Source of the DNA: Candidatus Avedoeria danica
GTDB taxonomy: Bacteria; Chloroflexota; Anaerolineae; Epilineales; Epilineaceae
Direction: 5' to 3'
Length of the DNA: 64,000 bases
NCBI GenBank assembly: GCA_016703025.1
Contig: JADJCV010000004.1
Span: 1,116,001-1,180,000 of the forward strand
Part shown: piece by piece, positions 41,745 to 50,324 of the stretch
Layout: each line of letters begins with the position of its first letter
Position numbering within the stretch: position 1 is the first letter of the stretch
Program-made: the position numbers and the translations under genes
The notes under the pieces: generated by a model
Seen by the model: the letters and a program-made list of their open reading frames with translations, nothing else
What the model was told of the DNA's origin: nothing
The model's database searches: none

Positions 41745-42790
41745 GGACGTCGGTGGGCGGGACACGGAAGCGCGTCAGCGGCTGGACGCTCGCGACGATC
41801 GCCCTGCTCGGCGTCGCCGTCGCGGTCAAGGTCTGGGGCGGTGGCTCGTCGCCGAGCGGCGGTGCGGGCGACGGCGCGGGCGGCGGTGCGGGCGCGATCG
41901 GCGGGGCGTCGGCGTGCCAGGCGCTGCCGCGGTTCGCCGCGACGCTCGGTGTCGGGCCGCGGGCGATGTTCGGGACGTCCGTCCAGGGCGTGAAGGGGCT
42001 GGCCGTGGTCGATCCCGATGCGCAGGCGGCCGGCCGGAGCGCGGTCTACCAGCACGAGAGCTGGGACGACGGCGGCTATCTCGGGCCGTTCGTCTACGAC
42101 CGGCGGGGCGACATCTACGCCGCGCCGGTCCCGCTCGTCAGCCTCGAAGAGAATCCGCCCGCGTTGCAGAACAAGGTGTACCGGATCGACTCCGTCAGCC
42201 AGGCGATGGCCGAGTTCGTCGACCTGCCGGCCGCCGCGCCGCCGACCGGCGCGAACCCGTTCGGCGTGATCGGTCTGGCGTACGACTGCGACGGCGAGCG
42301 GCTGTACGCCGCGTCGGTGGCCGGGTCGACGGCCGGCGAGGAGACCGGACGGGTCTTCCGCATCGCGTTGTCCGACGGCGAGGCCGACGTCGTTGTGGAG
42401 GGCTTCGATCCGTTCGGCGTCGGCGTGTTCAACGGGTCGGGCGGCAAGCGGCTCTACTACGGCCTCGCGCGCCAGCCGGAGCTCTTCTCGGTGGCGCTCG
42501 ACGAGGCGGGCGACGCCGTCGGCGAACCGCGCCGCGAGCTCTCGCTGGCGTCCGTGCCGAACGGCACCGCCGACAAGATCCGCCGCATCCGCTTCACGGC
42601 CGGTCCGACGATGACGCTGCACGCCTACGACTTCGGCTACACGCTGCAGGTGGCCAGCCAGCGCCAGGAGCGGCAGTTCGTGTTCGGGTACGACGCGGCG
42701 AGTGATCGCTGGACGTTCCGGCATGAGGTGCAGCTCGGGGGGCCGTCCGTCGAACCGACCGCGGCGGGCGCCGGATCGGCGGCGCCGTAA
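41741..42790 (+). CDS. Membrane-anchored propeller-like protein, unknown
   Basis: The 349-residue product starts at GTG 41741, inside the stop of the upstream gene (GTGA), so the two are translationally coupled. It has an N-terminal anchor (VSGWTLATIALLGVAVAVKV), a Gly/Ala-rich spacer, and then repeated strand-rich units (GPFVYDRRGDIYAAPVPLVS, NKVYRIDSVSQAMAEFVDLP, GLAYDCDGERLYAASVAGST, KRLYYGLARQPELFSVALDE). This is reminiscent of a beta-propeller. No catalytic motif was seen. It probably acts outside the membrane with the upstream lipoprotein. Confidence 0.6.
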   Translation: MRTSVGGTRKRVSGWTLATIALLGVAVAVKVWGGGSSPSGGAGDGAGGGAGAIGGASACQALPRFAATLGVGPRAMFGTSVQGVKGLAVVDPDAQAAGRSAVYQHESWDDGGYLGPFVYDRRGDIYAAPVPLVSLEENPPALQNKVYRIDSVSQAMAEFVDLPAAAPPTGANPFGVIGLAYDCDGERLYAASVAGSTAGEETGRVFRIALSDGEADVVVEGFDPFGVGVFNGSGGKRLYYGLARQPELFSVALDEAGDAVGEPRRELSLASVPNGTADKIRRIRFTAGPTMTLHAYDFGYTLQVASQRQERQFVFGYDAASDRWTFRHEVQLGGPSVEPTAAGAGSAAP

Positions 42791-42867
42791 GGCTGCGCTT
42801 GACCGGGCGCCGACAATGCCGATACGCTCCGCCCCTGATCGTCCCCTCGGGAACCAAGGAGCTGAAC

Positions 42868-43077
42868 ATGTCCGTCGCCAAGGTCATCGAGCTGATCGCC
42901 GAGTCGCCCACGAGCTGGGAGGACGCGGCCCAGAACGCCGTGAATGCCGCGAACAAGACGCTGCGGCACGTGCGGAGTGTCTACATCAAGGACATGCAGG
43001 CCGTCGTCGAGAACGGCAAGATCACGCAGTTCCGGCTGAACTGCAACGTGACGTTCGTGGTCGACCCGGAGCTCTAG
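42868..43077 (+). CDS. Dodecin
   Basis: The 69-residue product MSVAKVIELIAESPTSWEDA continues AQNAVNAANKTLRHVRSVYI, KDMQAVVENGKITQFRLNCN and VTFVVDPEL. It is a complete dodecin: a small flavin-binding protein that assembles into a hollow dodecamer and stores or sequesters flavins. AAGGAG lies about 8 bases before the ATG. It seems to be a single-gene unit. Confidence 0.95.
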   Translation: MSVAKVIELIAESPTSWEDAAQNAVNAANKTLRHVRSVYIKDMQAVVENGKITQFRLNCNVTFVVDPEL

Positions 43078-43199
43078 TACTCGGTCACTGGACACGCTTC
43101 GGATGTCCGACAGAGGTCTTTATCCGCAGACCCTGCACTGACAGAGTACCGGTCGCTCCCGTCGACCCTCCCTTGCCGGGCGCGCCGCGAAGCCTGACC

Positions 43200-44273
43200 T
43201 CAGCGCCAGACGAGCGTCGCCACCACCGGCCGGTGGTCCGAGCCGAGCCGCGGCCCGACCGTGTAGGCCACGGCCGACAACGACGCGTCGATCAGACAGA
43301 CGTCGATCGGGATGCCGAGCGACGTCGGCAGGACGGTGGGCCACGTGCCGGCGTACCCGTGGCCCTGCGACGCGTCGTGCAACGGCGCGGTGCGGCCGAC
43401 GGCACGGCGGGCGGTCGACCACGGCGCGGCGTTGATGTCGCCGCAAAGGATGCCGGGTCGGCCGCTGGCCGCCAGCCGCGCTCCGGCCGCCTGTAGCGCC
43501 CGGTCGCGCTCGATCGTCATCCGCGCGCCCTTCGGCGGCGGCGGGTGGACGCCGATGAGCGTTGCCTGCCGACCGGCCCACGCGACCGTGGCCGTGACGC
43601 TCGGGCGCTGCTTCGGGTCTTCGGCCAGCAGGACTTCGGCGCGCCCGTCTGACACCACGATACCGCGGGCGGCCGCGTCGCGCCGGACGTAGATCCCGAC
43701 GCCGTAGAAGTCGTCCCGCGGCGCCGTGGCCACCGGGGCGAAAGACCAGACGGTCGGATCCGCCAGGAGCGCGGCCAGCGGCGGGCGGAGCTCGATGAGG
43801 ACGACGATGTCGGCGCCGCACGCGTCGAGGTAGGGGGCGATGCGGTGGGGCGTCGGGTTGATTCCCCAGACGTTGAAGGTGGCGATGCGCAGCACGCCGG
43901 CGTCGGCCACCGACCTCGGCGTCGGCCGCGGCACGCCGGCTTTCGACGCGGGCCGCGGCACGACCGGCGGCAGCCAGCAGCGCGCGACGCTCGCCGCGCT
44001 GACGAGCCACGGCACGCCGAGGGCCAGCGCCAATCGCCGCCGGCGGCGGGCCACGGCCCACGCGAGGCCGGGCGTCAGGGCGACGAGGCCGTGCAGCCGG
44101 AAGTGCGTGGCAAGGTCGAGGATCGGCCACCACCGCCCGCCGAGACCGGCGAGGGTCGCCAGGCCGGCGGCGGCGGCCGCAGCGGTCGTCAGCGCGGCGG
44201 CGCGGTCACGGCAGGCCGACGGCGACCGCGGGGGTGGTGCGGTCGCCGTCGGGTCGCTGGCGGAGGATCTCAT
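43200..44273 (-). CDS. Membrane-anchored endonuclease/exonuclease/phosphatase family protein
   Basis: The 357-residue product has N-terminal hydrophobic helices (AAAAAAGLATLAGLGGRWWP; ALALGVPWLVSAASVARCW) and a C-terminal EEP domain at about residues 130-357. Motifs are LRIATFNVWGINP (metal-binding Asn), DIVVLIELRPPL (Glu), LIGVHPPPP (His), GILCGDINAAPWS (Asp-x-Asn) and GSDHRPVVATLVW (Asp-His). All catalytic residues are present. Such proteins, including YafD-like members, hydrolyse phosphodiesters; the substrate is unknown. The ATG at 44273 removes an Arg-rich extension. Confidence 0.87.
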   Translation of the reverse strand: MRSSASDPTATAPPPRSPSACRDRAAALTTAAAAAAGLATLAGLGGRWWPILDLATHFRLHGLVALTPGLAWAVARRRRRLALALGVPWLVSAASVARCWLPPVVPRPASKAGVPRPTPRSVADAGVLRIATFNVWGINPTPHRIAPYLDACGADIVVLIELRPPLAALLADPTVWSFAPVATAPRDDFYGVGIYVRRDAAARGIVVSDGRAEVLLAEDPKQRPSVTATVAWAGRQATLIGVHPPPPKGARMTIERDRALQAAGARLAASGRPGILCGDINAAPWSTARRAVGRTAPLHDASQGHGYAGTWPTVLPTSLGIPIDVCLIDASLSAVAYTVGPRLGSDHRPVVATLVWR

Positions 44274-44367
44274 CGAGGGGCACCGTCCGGGTTGAGGGTC
44301 GGCCGGCAGGCGGGCCGGGCGGCGGGATGGACGGGGCATGGTTACAGCTGCCCGTCCGACCGTCGGG

Positions 44368-44871
44368 TCATTCGTCCTCGATCGGCGCGGCCAGGTCGCC
44401 GTGCAGCGGGTCGAGGTCGTCGTCCGATCCGGCTGCGGTCGGGCTGTCGGCCGCCGACCATGAGGGTGCCGGCGGCGCGGGCGGCGGCGGGACGATCGGC
44501 CGTACCGCGGCGGTTGCGTTGGCCTTCATCAGGTGGTCGCGCCCGCCGGTGACGAGCCAATAGAGCAGGAAGGCGAGACCGAGGAAGAGGAGCGTCAGCC
44601 CGGGGATGAGCGCCGGGAAGGCGCGGAGGTTGTCGATCGCGATCGGGGCGAGGCCGCACGACAGGGCCAGGCCGAGCGCCAACAGGATGAGCGACCAGCG
44701 CAGCATCCGGTTCGTGCCGTTCGGCGCATCGGCGGGGGCGAAGCCGCGGTCGGCCAGGGCGATCGTCTCGCGGAAGCGCATCCAGCGAAGCCAGCCGAGG
44801 AAGGCGAACACGAGGGCGAAGAACAGGGTCATGAACGTGGCCGGAATCGCGAACTCGAATACGTCGCGCAT
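44368..44871 (-). CDS. Membrane protein with acidic C-terminal tail
   Basis: The 167-residue product has an N-terminal helix (FAIPATFMTLFFALVFAFLG), a charged segment (RFRETIALADRGFAPADAP), two more helices (WSLILLALGLALSCGLAPIA; IPGLTLLFLGLAFLLYWLVT) and a Pro/Asp/Glu-rich cytoplasmic tail. The layout resembles small DUF6249-like membrane proteins found with ECF sigma factors. The role is unknown. It lies downstream of the DUF4097 gene on the same strand. Confidence 0.65.
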   Translation of the reverse strand: MRDVFEFAIPATFMTLFFALVFAFLGWLRWMRFRETIALADRGFAPADAPNGTNRMLRWSLILLALGLALSCGLAPIAIDNLRAFPALIPGLTLLFLGLAFLLYWLVTGGRDHLMKANATAAVRPIVPPPPAPPAPSWSAADSPTAAGSDDDLDPLHGDLAAPIEDE

Positions 44872-44987
44872 GGTGATCCACTCCTAGGGTTGCGTGTCGA
44901 GAGCCGTGAACGGGGATGGAACGGCGTGTCGTGCTCGGTTGAGCCATGAACGCCGACGGGCGCACGTCGTCCGCGCGCGGGGTGCGA

Positions 44988-46094
44988 TCAGCGCGCCGCC
45001 CCGGCGATGGTGAGGCGGGCGTCGCCGCTGTCCGTCGACAGCGTCACGCGCGGACCGCCGGCGCCGATCCGCCCGGTCACCGGCTTGCCGGGTTCCGGGA
45101 CCTCGCCGGTTCCGGTCGCGAACGGGCCCGAGATCGACCCGAAGCGCGTGACCAGCGAGGCATCGGCCCCGGCGCCCGCCGGCAACGTGACGCCGACGTC
45201 GCCGAACTTGGTCGTTGCCGTGACGGGACCGATCAGGCGGTCCAGCTCGACGTCGACGTCGCCGCTGTCCGAACCGGCCGTGATCGGGTTGCCGATCGTG
45301 TTGGACAGGCGGACATCGCCGAAGTTCGTGCGGGCGGTCAGGCCCCCTGCGCCCCCGGCCTCGACGCGCGCAAGCACGATGTCGCCGGAGGAGGACTCCG
45401 CTCGGACGGATGCTGCGCGCACGACGTTCAGGCGAACGTCGCCGAACTCGGTGCGCAAGACCACCTTCCCGAAGCCGGCCTGCACGTTGTCGGCCTCGAT
45501 GTTGCCGGAGGAAGTCGATGCCTGAACAGCGCCGGTCAGATTTGCCAGTTCCAGATCGCCGAAGGCGGTGGCGGCCATCACGGACCCGCGAATGTCCCGC
45601 ACTGCGATGTCCGCCGCGCGCGTCTCGATGGAGAGTGTCGTCGACACGGCGGTGGGAATCTGGACGAACACGTCCAGTGTTCGGCTGTCGAATCGCCGTG
45701 GCCGCGGGTCGGGGTCGCCGTGCCAGATGACGGACAAGACGCCGCCGCCGTACTGGATCTCGGGCTGGATGGACTCCAGTGCCGCCCGCGCGGCCGCATC
45801 CGATCCGGCGCTGCCGGTCGGCGTCACGACAACCGTCGCCGTCGCGCCGCCGCCGACGACCCGGACGCTGCCCTCGTCGATCGAGATGTCGACCGTCAGC
45901 GGACCCGTTACGTCGAACGACCGAGGGTCGAAGCGCTTGGCCATGCTGGCGGTGTAGCGGCCGCCGAACGGGCCGTTCGACAGGCCCTCGAACCACCCGT
46001 CCCGTGTCGCCATTGCCCCGGCGATGCCGAGCGCGATCATCGTCGCGAGCAGGGCGAGGATGACGACGATGATGCCGATCGTGCGCAAGCGCAT
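44988..46094 (-). CDS. DUF4097-type putative adhesin
   Basis: The 368-residue product has an N-terminal anchor (IGIIVVILALLATMIALGIA) and then a long repeated beta-helix-like region with recurring GDV/GDL turns: AFGDLELANLTGAVQASTSS, GNIEADNVQAGFGKVVLRTE, FGDVRLNVV, NFGDVRLSNTIGNPITAGSD and SGDVDVELDRLIG. This is the DUF4097 pattern (putative auto-transporter adhesin-like head domain). DUF4097 proteins are often controlled by a neighbouring ECF sigma factor, and an ECF-type promoter is visible upstream. Confidence 0.85.
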   Translation of the reverse strand: MRLRTIGIIVVILALLATMIALGIAGAMATRDGWFEGLSNGPFGGRYTASMAKRFDPRSFDVTGPLTVDISIDEGSVRVVGGGATATVVVTPTGSAGSDAAARAALESIQPEIQYGGGVLSVIWHGDPDPRPRRFDSRTLDVFVQIPTAVSTTLSIETRAADIAVRDIRGSVMAATAFGDLELANLTGAVQASTSSGNIEADNVQAGFGKVVLRTEFGDVRLNVVRAASVRAESSSGDIVLARVEAGGAGGLTARTNFGDVRLSNTIGNPITAGSDSGDVDVELDRLIGPVTATTKFGDVGVTLPAGAGADASLVTRFGSISGPFATGTGEVPEPGKPVTGRIGAGGPRVTLSTDSGDARLTIAGAAR

Positions 46095-46145
46095 GGCTGC
46101 TCCTCCATGGGGTGCCGCGACGATCCGGCGCCGCGGTCACTTGCT

Positions 46146-46173
46146 TGGACCGGCGCGGCGTGGGAAAGTTTCA
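46146..46173 (-). promoter_or_regulatory. ECF-type promoter for the DUF4097 gene
   Basis: On the minus strand TGAAAC (46168-46173) and GGTCCA (46146-46151) are 16 bases apart. This resembles the TGAAAC-N17-CGTCCA element on the opposite strand. It lies about 50 bases before the DUF4097 start. Confidence 0.55.
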
Positions 46174-46183
46174 GGGCGCGGCG

Positions 46184-46212
46184 TGAAACCTAAGGGGATG
46201 CGCGACCGTCCA
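46184..46212 (+). promoter_or_regulatory. ECF-type promoter upstream of the sigma factor gene
   Basis: TGAAAC (46184-46189) and CGTCCA (46207-46212) are 17 bases apart, matching the common ECF form with a -35 AAC and a -10 CGTC. The sigma gene starts 170 bases further on, leaving a long leader. Autoregulation is inferred. Confidence 0.55.
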
Positions 46213-46381
46213 ATCGGTTAGCTGTCCCGCATGGCGATCCCGTCCTGCTATCCCGTCAGGCTGTTCAGTAACGCTGTTCATTCGGCTGTCCGGCGCGACC
46301 GCGTTGCGGCGCAGGGCTCGGCAGCCGTCCCCGTGGCGTAGAGCGCCGGATCCCCACTCCCCACCCCAAACGGACCGCCGA

Positions 46382-47008
46382 ATGCCATCCGCCGTCCTAT
46401 CGCAACAGTCCGCCTGGCCGCTCGGCGCCCCGCGCGTCGGCCCGGCGCAGCGCGCCGACGACGCGCACGCCGTTGCCCGCGCCGCGGCCGGCGATTCGGA
46501 CGCGTTCGAGGCGCTCGTGCGCACGCATTGCCGTTATGTCTACAATCTGGCGTTCCACACCCTTCAGGACGCCCGCGAGGCCGAGGACGCGGCGCAGGAG
46601 GCGTTCGTGCGCGCCTGGCGTGCGATCGGCGGCTTTCGGGCCGAGGCCGGCGTGCGGACGTGGCTCTATCGGATCACGGTCAACGTCTGCTTCGATCGGC
46701 TGCCGCGGCTGCGCCACGACCTGGCCGGTCTCGACGTGGACGGGGATGCGTCGGTGGCGGCGCTGGCGGATGAAGGCGATGGGCTGGACGAGGCGGTCGG
46801 GCGGGCGCAGCTGGCGGCGGCGGTGCGGGCGGCGGTGGCCGAGCTGCCGGGTGGCTACCGGCTCCTGCTCACGCTGCGGCACTTCGACGACCTGTCGTAC
46901 GACGAGATCGCGCACGTCACCGGCCTGCCGATCGGGACGGTCAAGACGGGCATCCACCGCGCCCGCGGGCAGCTCAGGACACGGTTGGCCGGCGTGGCGG
47001 CGGGCTGA
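46382..47008 (+). CDS. ECF RNA polymerase sigma factor
   Basis: The 208-residue product has region 2 (DSDAFEALVRTHCRYVYNLA with DAREAEDAAQEAFVRAWRAI), region 2.4-like RAEAGVRTWLYRITVNVCFD, and region 4 (ELPGGYRLLLTLRHFDDLSY followed by DEIAHVTGLPIGTVKTGIHR). It is a complete RpoE-type ECF sigma factor. The ATG at 46382 gives a short N-terminal tail. It is divergent from a DUF4097 gene with facing ECF-type promoters between them. The next gene is a likely membrane partner. Confidence 0.93.
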   Translation: MPSAVLSQQSAWPLGAPRVGPAQRADDAHAVARAAAGDSDAFEALVRTHCRYVYNLAFHTLQDAREAEDAAQEAFVRAWRAIGGFRAEAGVRTWLYRITVNVCFDRLPRLRHDLAGLDVDGDASVAALADEGDGLDEAVGRAQLAAAVRAAVAELPGGYRLLLTLRHFDDLSYDEIAHVTGLPIGTVKTGIHRARGQLRTRLAGVAAG

Positions 47009-47049
47009 GCCGCGGCTCGGCGAAGGCGTGGAAAGGCAGGCAAGCGGCG

Positions 47050-47513
47050 ATGGCGAGGCACTCGATGGCACGGACGAACGCAGATCACGGATCGCACTCG
47101 GGCGCGGCCGACGCGTCGCGGAATTCGGCGCCGCCGCTGAGCAACGCCGATCTGGACCGCGCCCTCGCGCACTGGACGCCCGCCCCGCTGCCGACCGCCT
47201 TCGTCGCTTCGACGATGGCCCGGGTGCGCGCCCAGCCCCGGTTCCGGCTCTCGCCCGCAGACGCCGTCGTCGCGTTCGTTGCGGCGATCGTCGGTTCCGG
47301 CGCGATCGCACTGACGACGTCGTTCAGCGGATTGCCCGAGGCCCCGGTGTGGCGCTCGGCCATGCTCACCGCGGCGCGGGTGTGGTTGGCGGTGCGACCG
47401 GCGGATCCGCGGCTGACCGCCACCGTCGTCGCCGCGGTCGGGCTGACGCTGGCGGCGGTGGCGATGGCGTCGTGGATCGGCCGACCGCCGCGCGGCTGGT
47501 CCGTAGCGGGGCG

Positions 47514-47517
<4 letters not shown>
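47050..47517 (+). CDS. Membrane protein, possible anti-sigma partner
   Basis: The 155-residue product begins with a soluble stretch (LSNADLDRALAHWTPAPLPT and FVASTMARVRAQP) and then three hydrophobic segments (AVVAFVAAIVGSGAIALTTS, SAMLTAARVWLAV and ATVVAAVGLTLAAVAMASWI). It starts about 40 bases after the ECF sigma factor and has the size and layout of an anti-sigma factor, but it lacks a recognisable zinc-finger motif. The anti-sigma role is inferred from position only. It overlaps the convergent desaturase gene by four bases. Confidence 0.65.
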
Positions 47518-48512
<995 letters not shown>

Positions 48513-48755
48513 GGCGAGTGATGGCCCCTGCGGCGGTAAGCGGCAACCGTTGAGCCGGAGGTGCCTCCGACCGCATGGCGCCACGAAGAATTTCGATCGG
48601 CAGGGCCCGATGCGCGCGCCCGTCGACGTTACAACACGGCATGCGCCGAAAAGTTGCGATCCATCTCGGTCGTCGGCGCCCTTCGGGCGCTTCCCTATGC
48701 CGCGGCATGCGGCTGTCGTCGATCCGGTGCCGGCATCGCTCGCGCGCGGCGGCGG

Positions 48756-49598
48756 TCAAGCGCGCCGACCCCGGCTCAGCCGGTGCAGGCACACCGCCGC
48801 CGCCACCGCCACGTTCAGCGAGTCGACATCGGCCCGCATCGGCACCCGCACCGCCGTGTCGCACAGCGCCAGGGCGGCGGCGCTCAGCCCGTCCCGCTCC
48901 GTGCCGACGATGACCGCGACGCGCTCCGGGATCGGGGCGTCATCCAGCGCCACACTGCCGGCGCCCGTCGCGGCGGCGACCAGCGTGCAGCCCCAGCGGT
49001 CGCGCAGCAACGCCAGGTCGGCCGGCCAATCCGTCGCGCGTGCCCAGGGCACGTCGAGCGCGTGGCCGATCGACATCCGCAGGCAGCGACGGTAGAGCGG
49101 ATCGTGGCAGCGCGGGCTGAGGAGAACGGCGTCGACGGCGAACGCGGCGGCGTCGCGGAAGAGCATGCCGAGGTTGTCGTGGTGCGTGATGTCCTCGCAG
49201 ACGAGGACGGTGAGCGGTGCCGTCGGCGCTCCCGCCGGTGCATCGTGTCCGGACAAGACGGCATCCAGCGTGTGCGCGGCGTCCGGTGGCCGATGCCCGA
49301 CGGCGAGCACGCCGCGGTGGATGTCAAAGCCGACGACGGCGCGCAGCACTTCCTCCGGCGCCACGTAGAGCGGCACATCGTCGGGCACGAGCGGGGCGAC
49401 GCGCTCGAGGCGGCTCGGCAGGACGAGGACCGACTTCGTGCGTCCCGGACGCGCCAGCATCCGTTCGACGATGAGGAGGTGCTCGCCGATGAACAGCCCC
49501 GGGCGACCGTCGCGGCCGAGCAGGTCGCGGTCGCGGACGGCGCGGTAGTCCTCGAGGCGCGGGTCTTCGATCCGGTCGATGTGGATGGGATTCGCCAA
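48756..49598 (-). CDS. TrmH/SpoU-family RNA methyltransferase
   Basis: The 280-residue product has an N-terminal substrate-binding part (LFIGEHLLIVERMLA) and a C-terminal SPOUT domain: DITHHDNLGMLFRDAAAFAV (motif 1, with the catalytic-type Asn and Arg), RVAVIVGTERDGLSAAALAL (motif 2) and MRADVDSLNVAVAAAVCLHR (motif 3). These form the trefoil knot that binds S-adenosylmethionine. It should methylate a 2'-O-ribose in rRNA or tRNA. The target is unknown. It seems to be monocistronic. Confidence 0.9.
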   Translation of the reverse strand: MANPIHIDRIEDPRLEDYRAVRDRDLLGRDGRPGLFIGEHLLIVERMLARPGRTKSVLVLPSRLERVAPLVPDDVPLYVAPEEVLRAVVGFDIHRGVLAVGHRPPDAAHTLDAVLSGHDAPAGAPTAPLTVLVCEDITHHDNLGMLFRDAAAFAVDAVLLSPRCHDPLYRRCLRMSIGHALDVPWARATDWPADLALLRDRWGCTLVAAATGAGSVALDDAPIPERVAVIVGTERDGLSAAALALCDTAVRVPMRADVDSLNVAVAAAVCLHRLSRGRRA

Positions 49599-49754
49599 CG
49601 ATGGACACCCCGTTTGCGTGCGGCGGCGGGTCGTCGAAGGGTTGACCGCGGGTGCGGCGACGTCCTAGGATAGCCCGCTTGTGCGCCGCCGACGGTTCGG
49701 CGCTGCGCGCATGTCCACCACACGTCCCTCCCTCTGACAAGAAAGTGAGACCTG

Positions 49755-50324
49755 ATGAACCGCACGACCACCGCGGCGCTCCTGTGCGCCGCCCTGCTTC
49801 CGTTCGCGGCCGCCGCCTGCGGCCAGACGACGACCACGGACGGCGCGGACCCGAACGCCGCCGCCCCGACCGCGGCGGTCGAGGAATCGGCCGGGCAGGC
49901 CGACGCCGGCGTCCAGGACGCCGCGCCGGTCATGCCGGTGAGCGCGCTGTGCGCGGCCGAGCCGACGTTGCCGGACATCTCCGGCGATGGGTTCACCGAG
50001 ATGGACGGCGGTCTCAAGATCAAGGACACCGTCGTCGGCACCGGCGCCGAGGTGAAGCCGGGCATGGCCAGCGCGATCCACTACGCCGGCTTCCTGGAGG
50101 ACGGCACGCTCTTCGACACTTCGTGCACGCGCGGCGCCCCGTATCCGACCGACCTCACGGGCGGTGTGATCGACGGCTGGCTGCAGGGCATCCCCGGGAT
50201 GAAGGTCGGCGGCCGGCGGATCCTGGTGATCCCGGGCGACCTCGGCTACGGCGCCGCCGGCAACGGGGGCATCCCGCCGAACGCGACGCTCATCTTCGAA
50301 GTCGAGGCCGCGGTCAGCCAGTAA
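49755..50324 (+). CDS. FKBP-type peptidyl-prolyl isomerase lipoprotein
   Basis: The 189-residue product has a lipobox (PFAAAACG), an acidic/Ala-rich spacer and a C-terminal FKBP domain: GLKIKDTVVGTGAEVKPGMA, IHYAGFLEDGTLFDTSCTRG, GGVIDGWLQGIPGMKVGGRR and LGYGAAGNGGIPPNATLIFE. The active-site residues (Tyr, Phe-Asp, Val-Ile, Trp, Tyr) are present. It should help fold exported proteins on the cell surface. The next gene starts in its stop codon (TAATG). Confidence 0.93.
   Translation: MNRTTTAALLCAALLPFAAAACGQTTTTDGADPNAAAPTAAVEESAGQADAGVQDAAPVMPVSALCAAEPTLPDISGDGFTEMDGGLKIKDTVVGTGAEVKPGMASAIHYAGFLEDGTLFDTSCTRGAPYPTDLTGGVIDGWLQGIPGMKVGGRRILVIPGDLGYGAAGNGGIPPNATLIFEVEAAVSQ

Noticed and set aside
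46304..46381. An earlier start for the ECF sigma factor.
   Set aside because: The extension is Arg/Pro-rich and lacks sigma-factor features. The ATG at 46382 gives a normal length.
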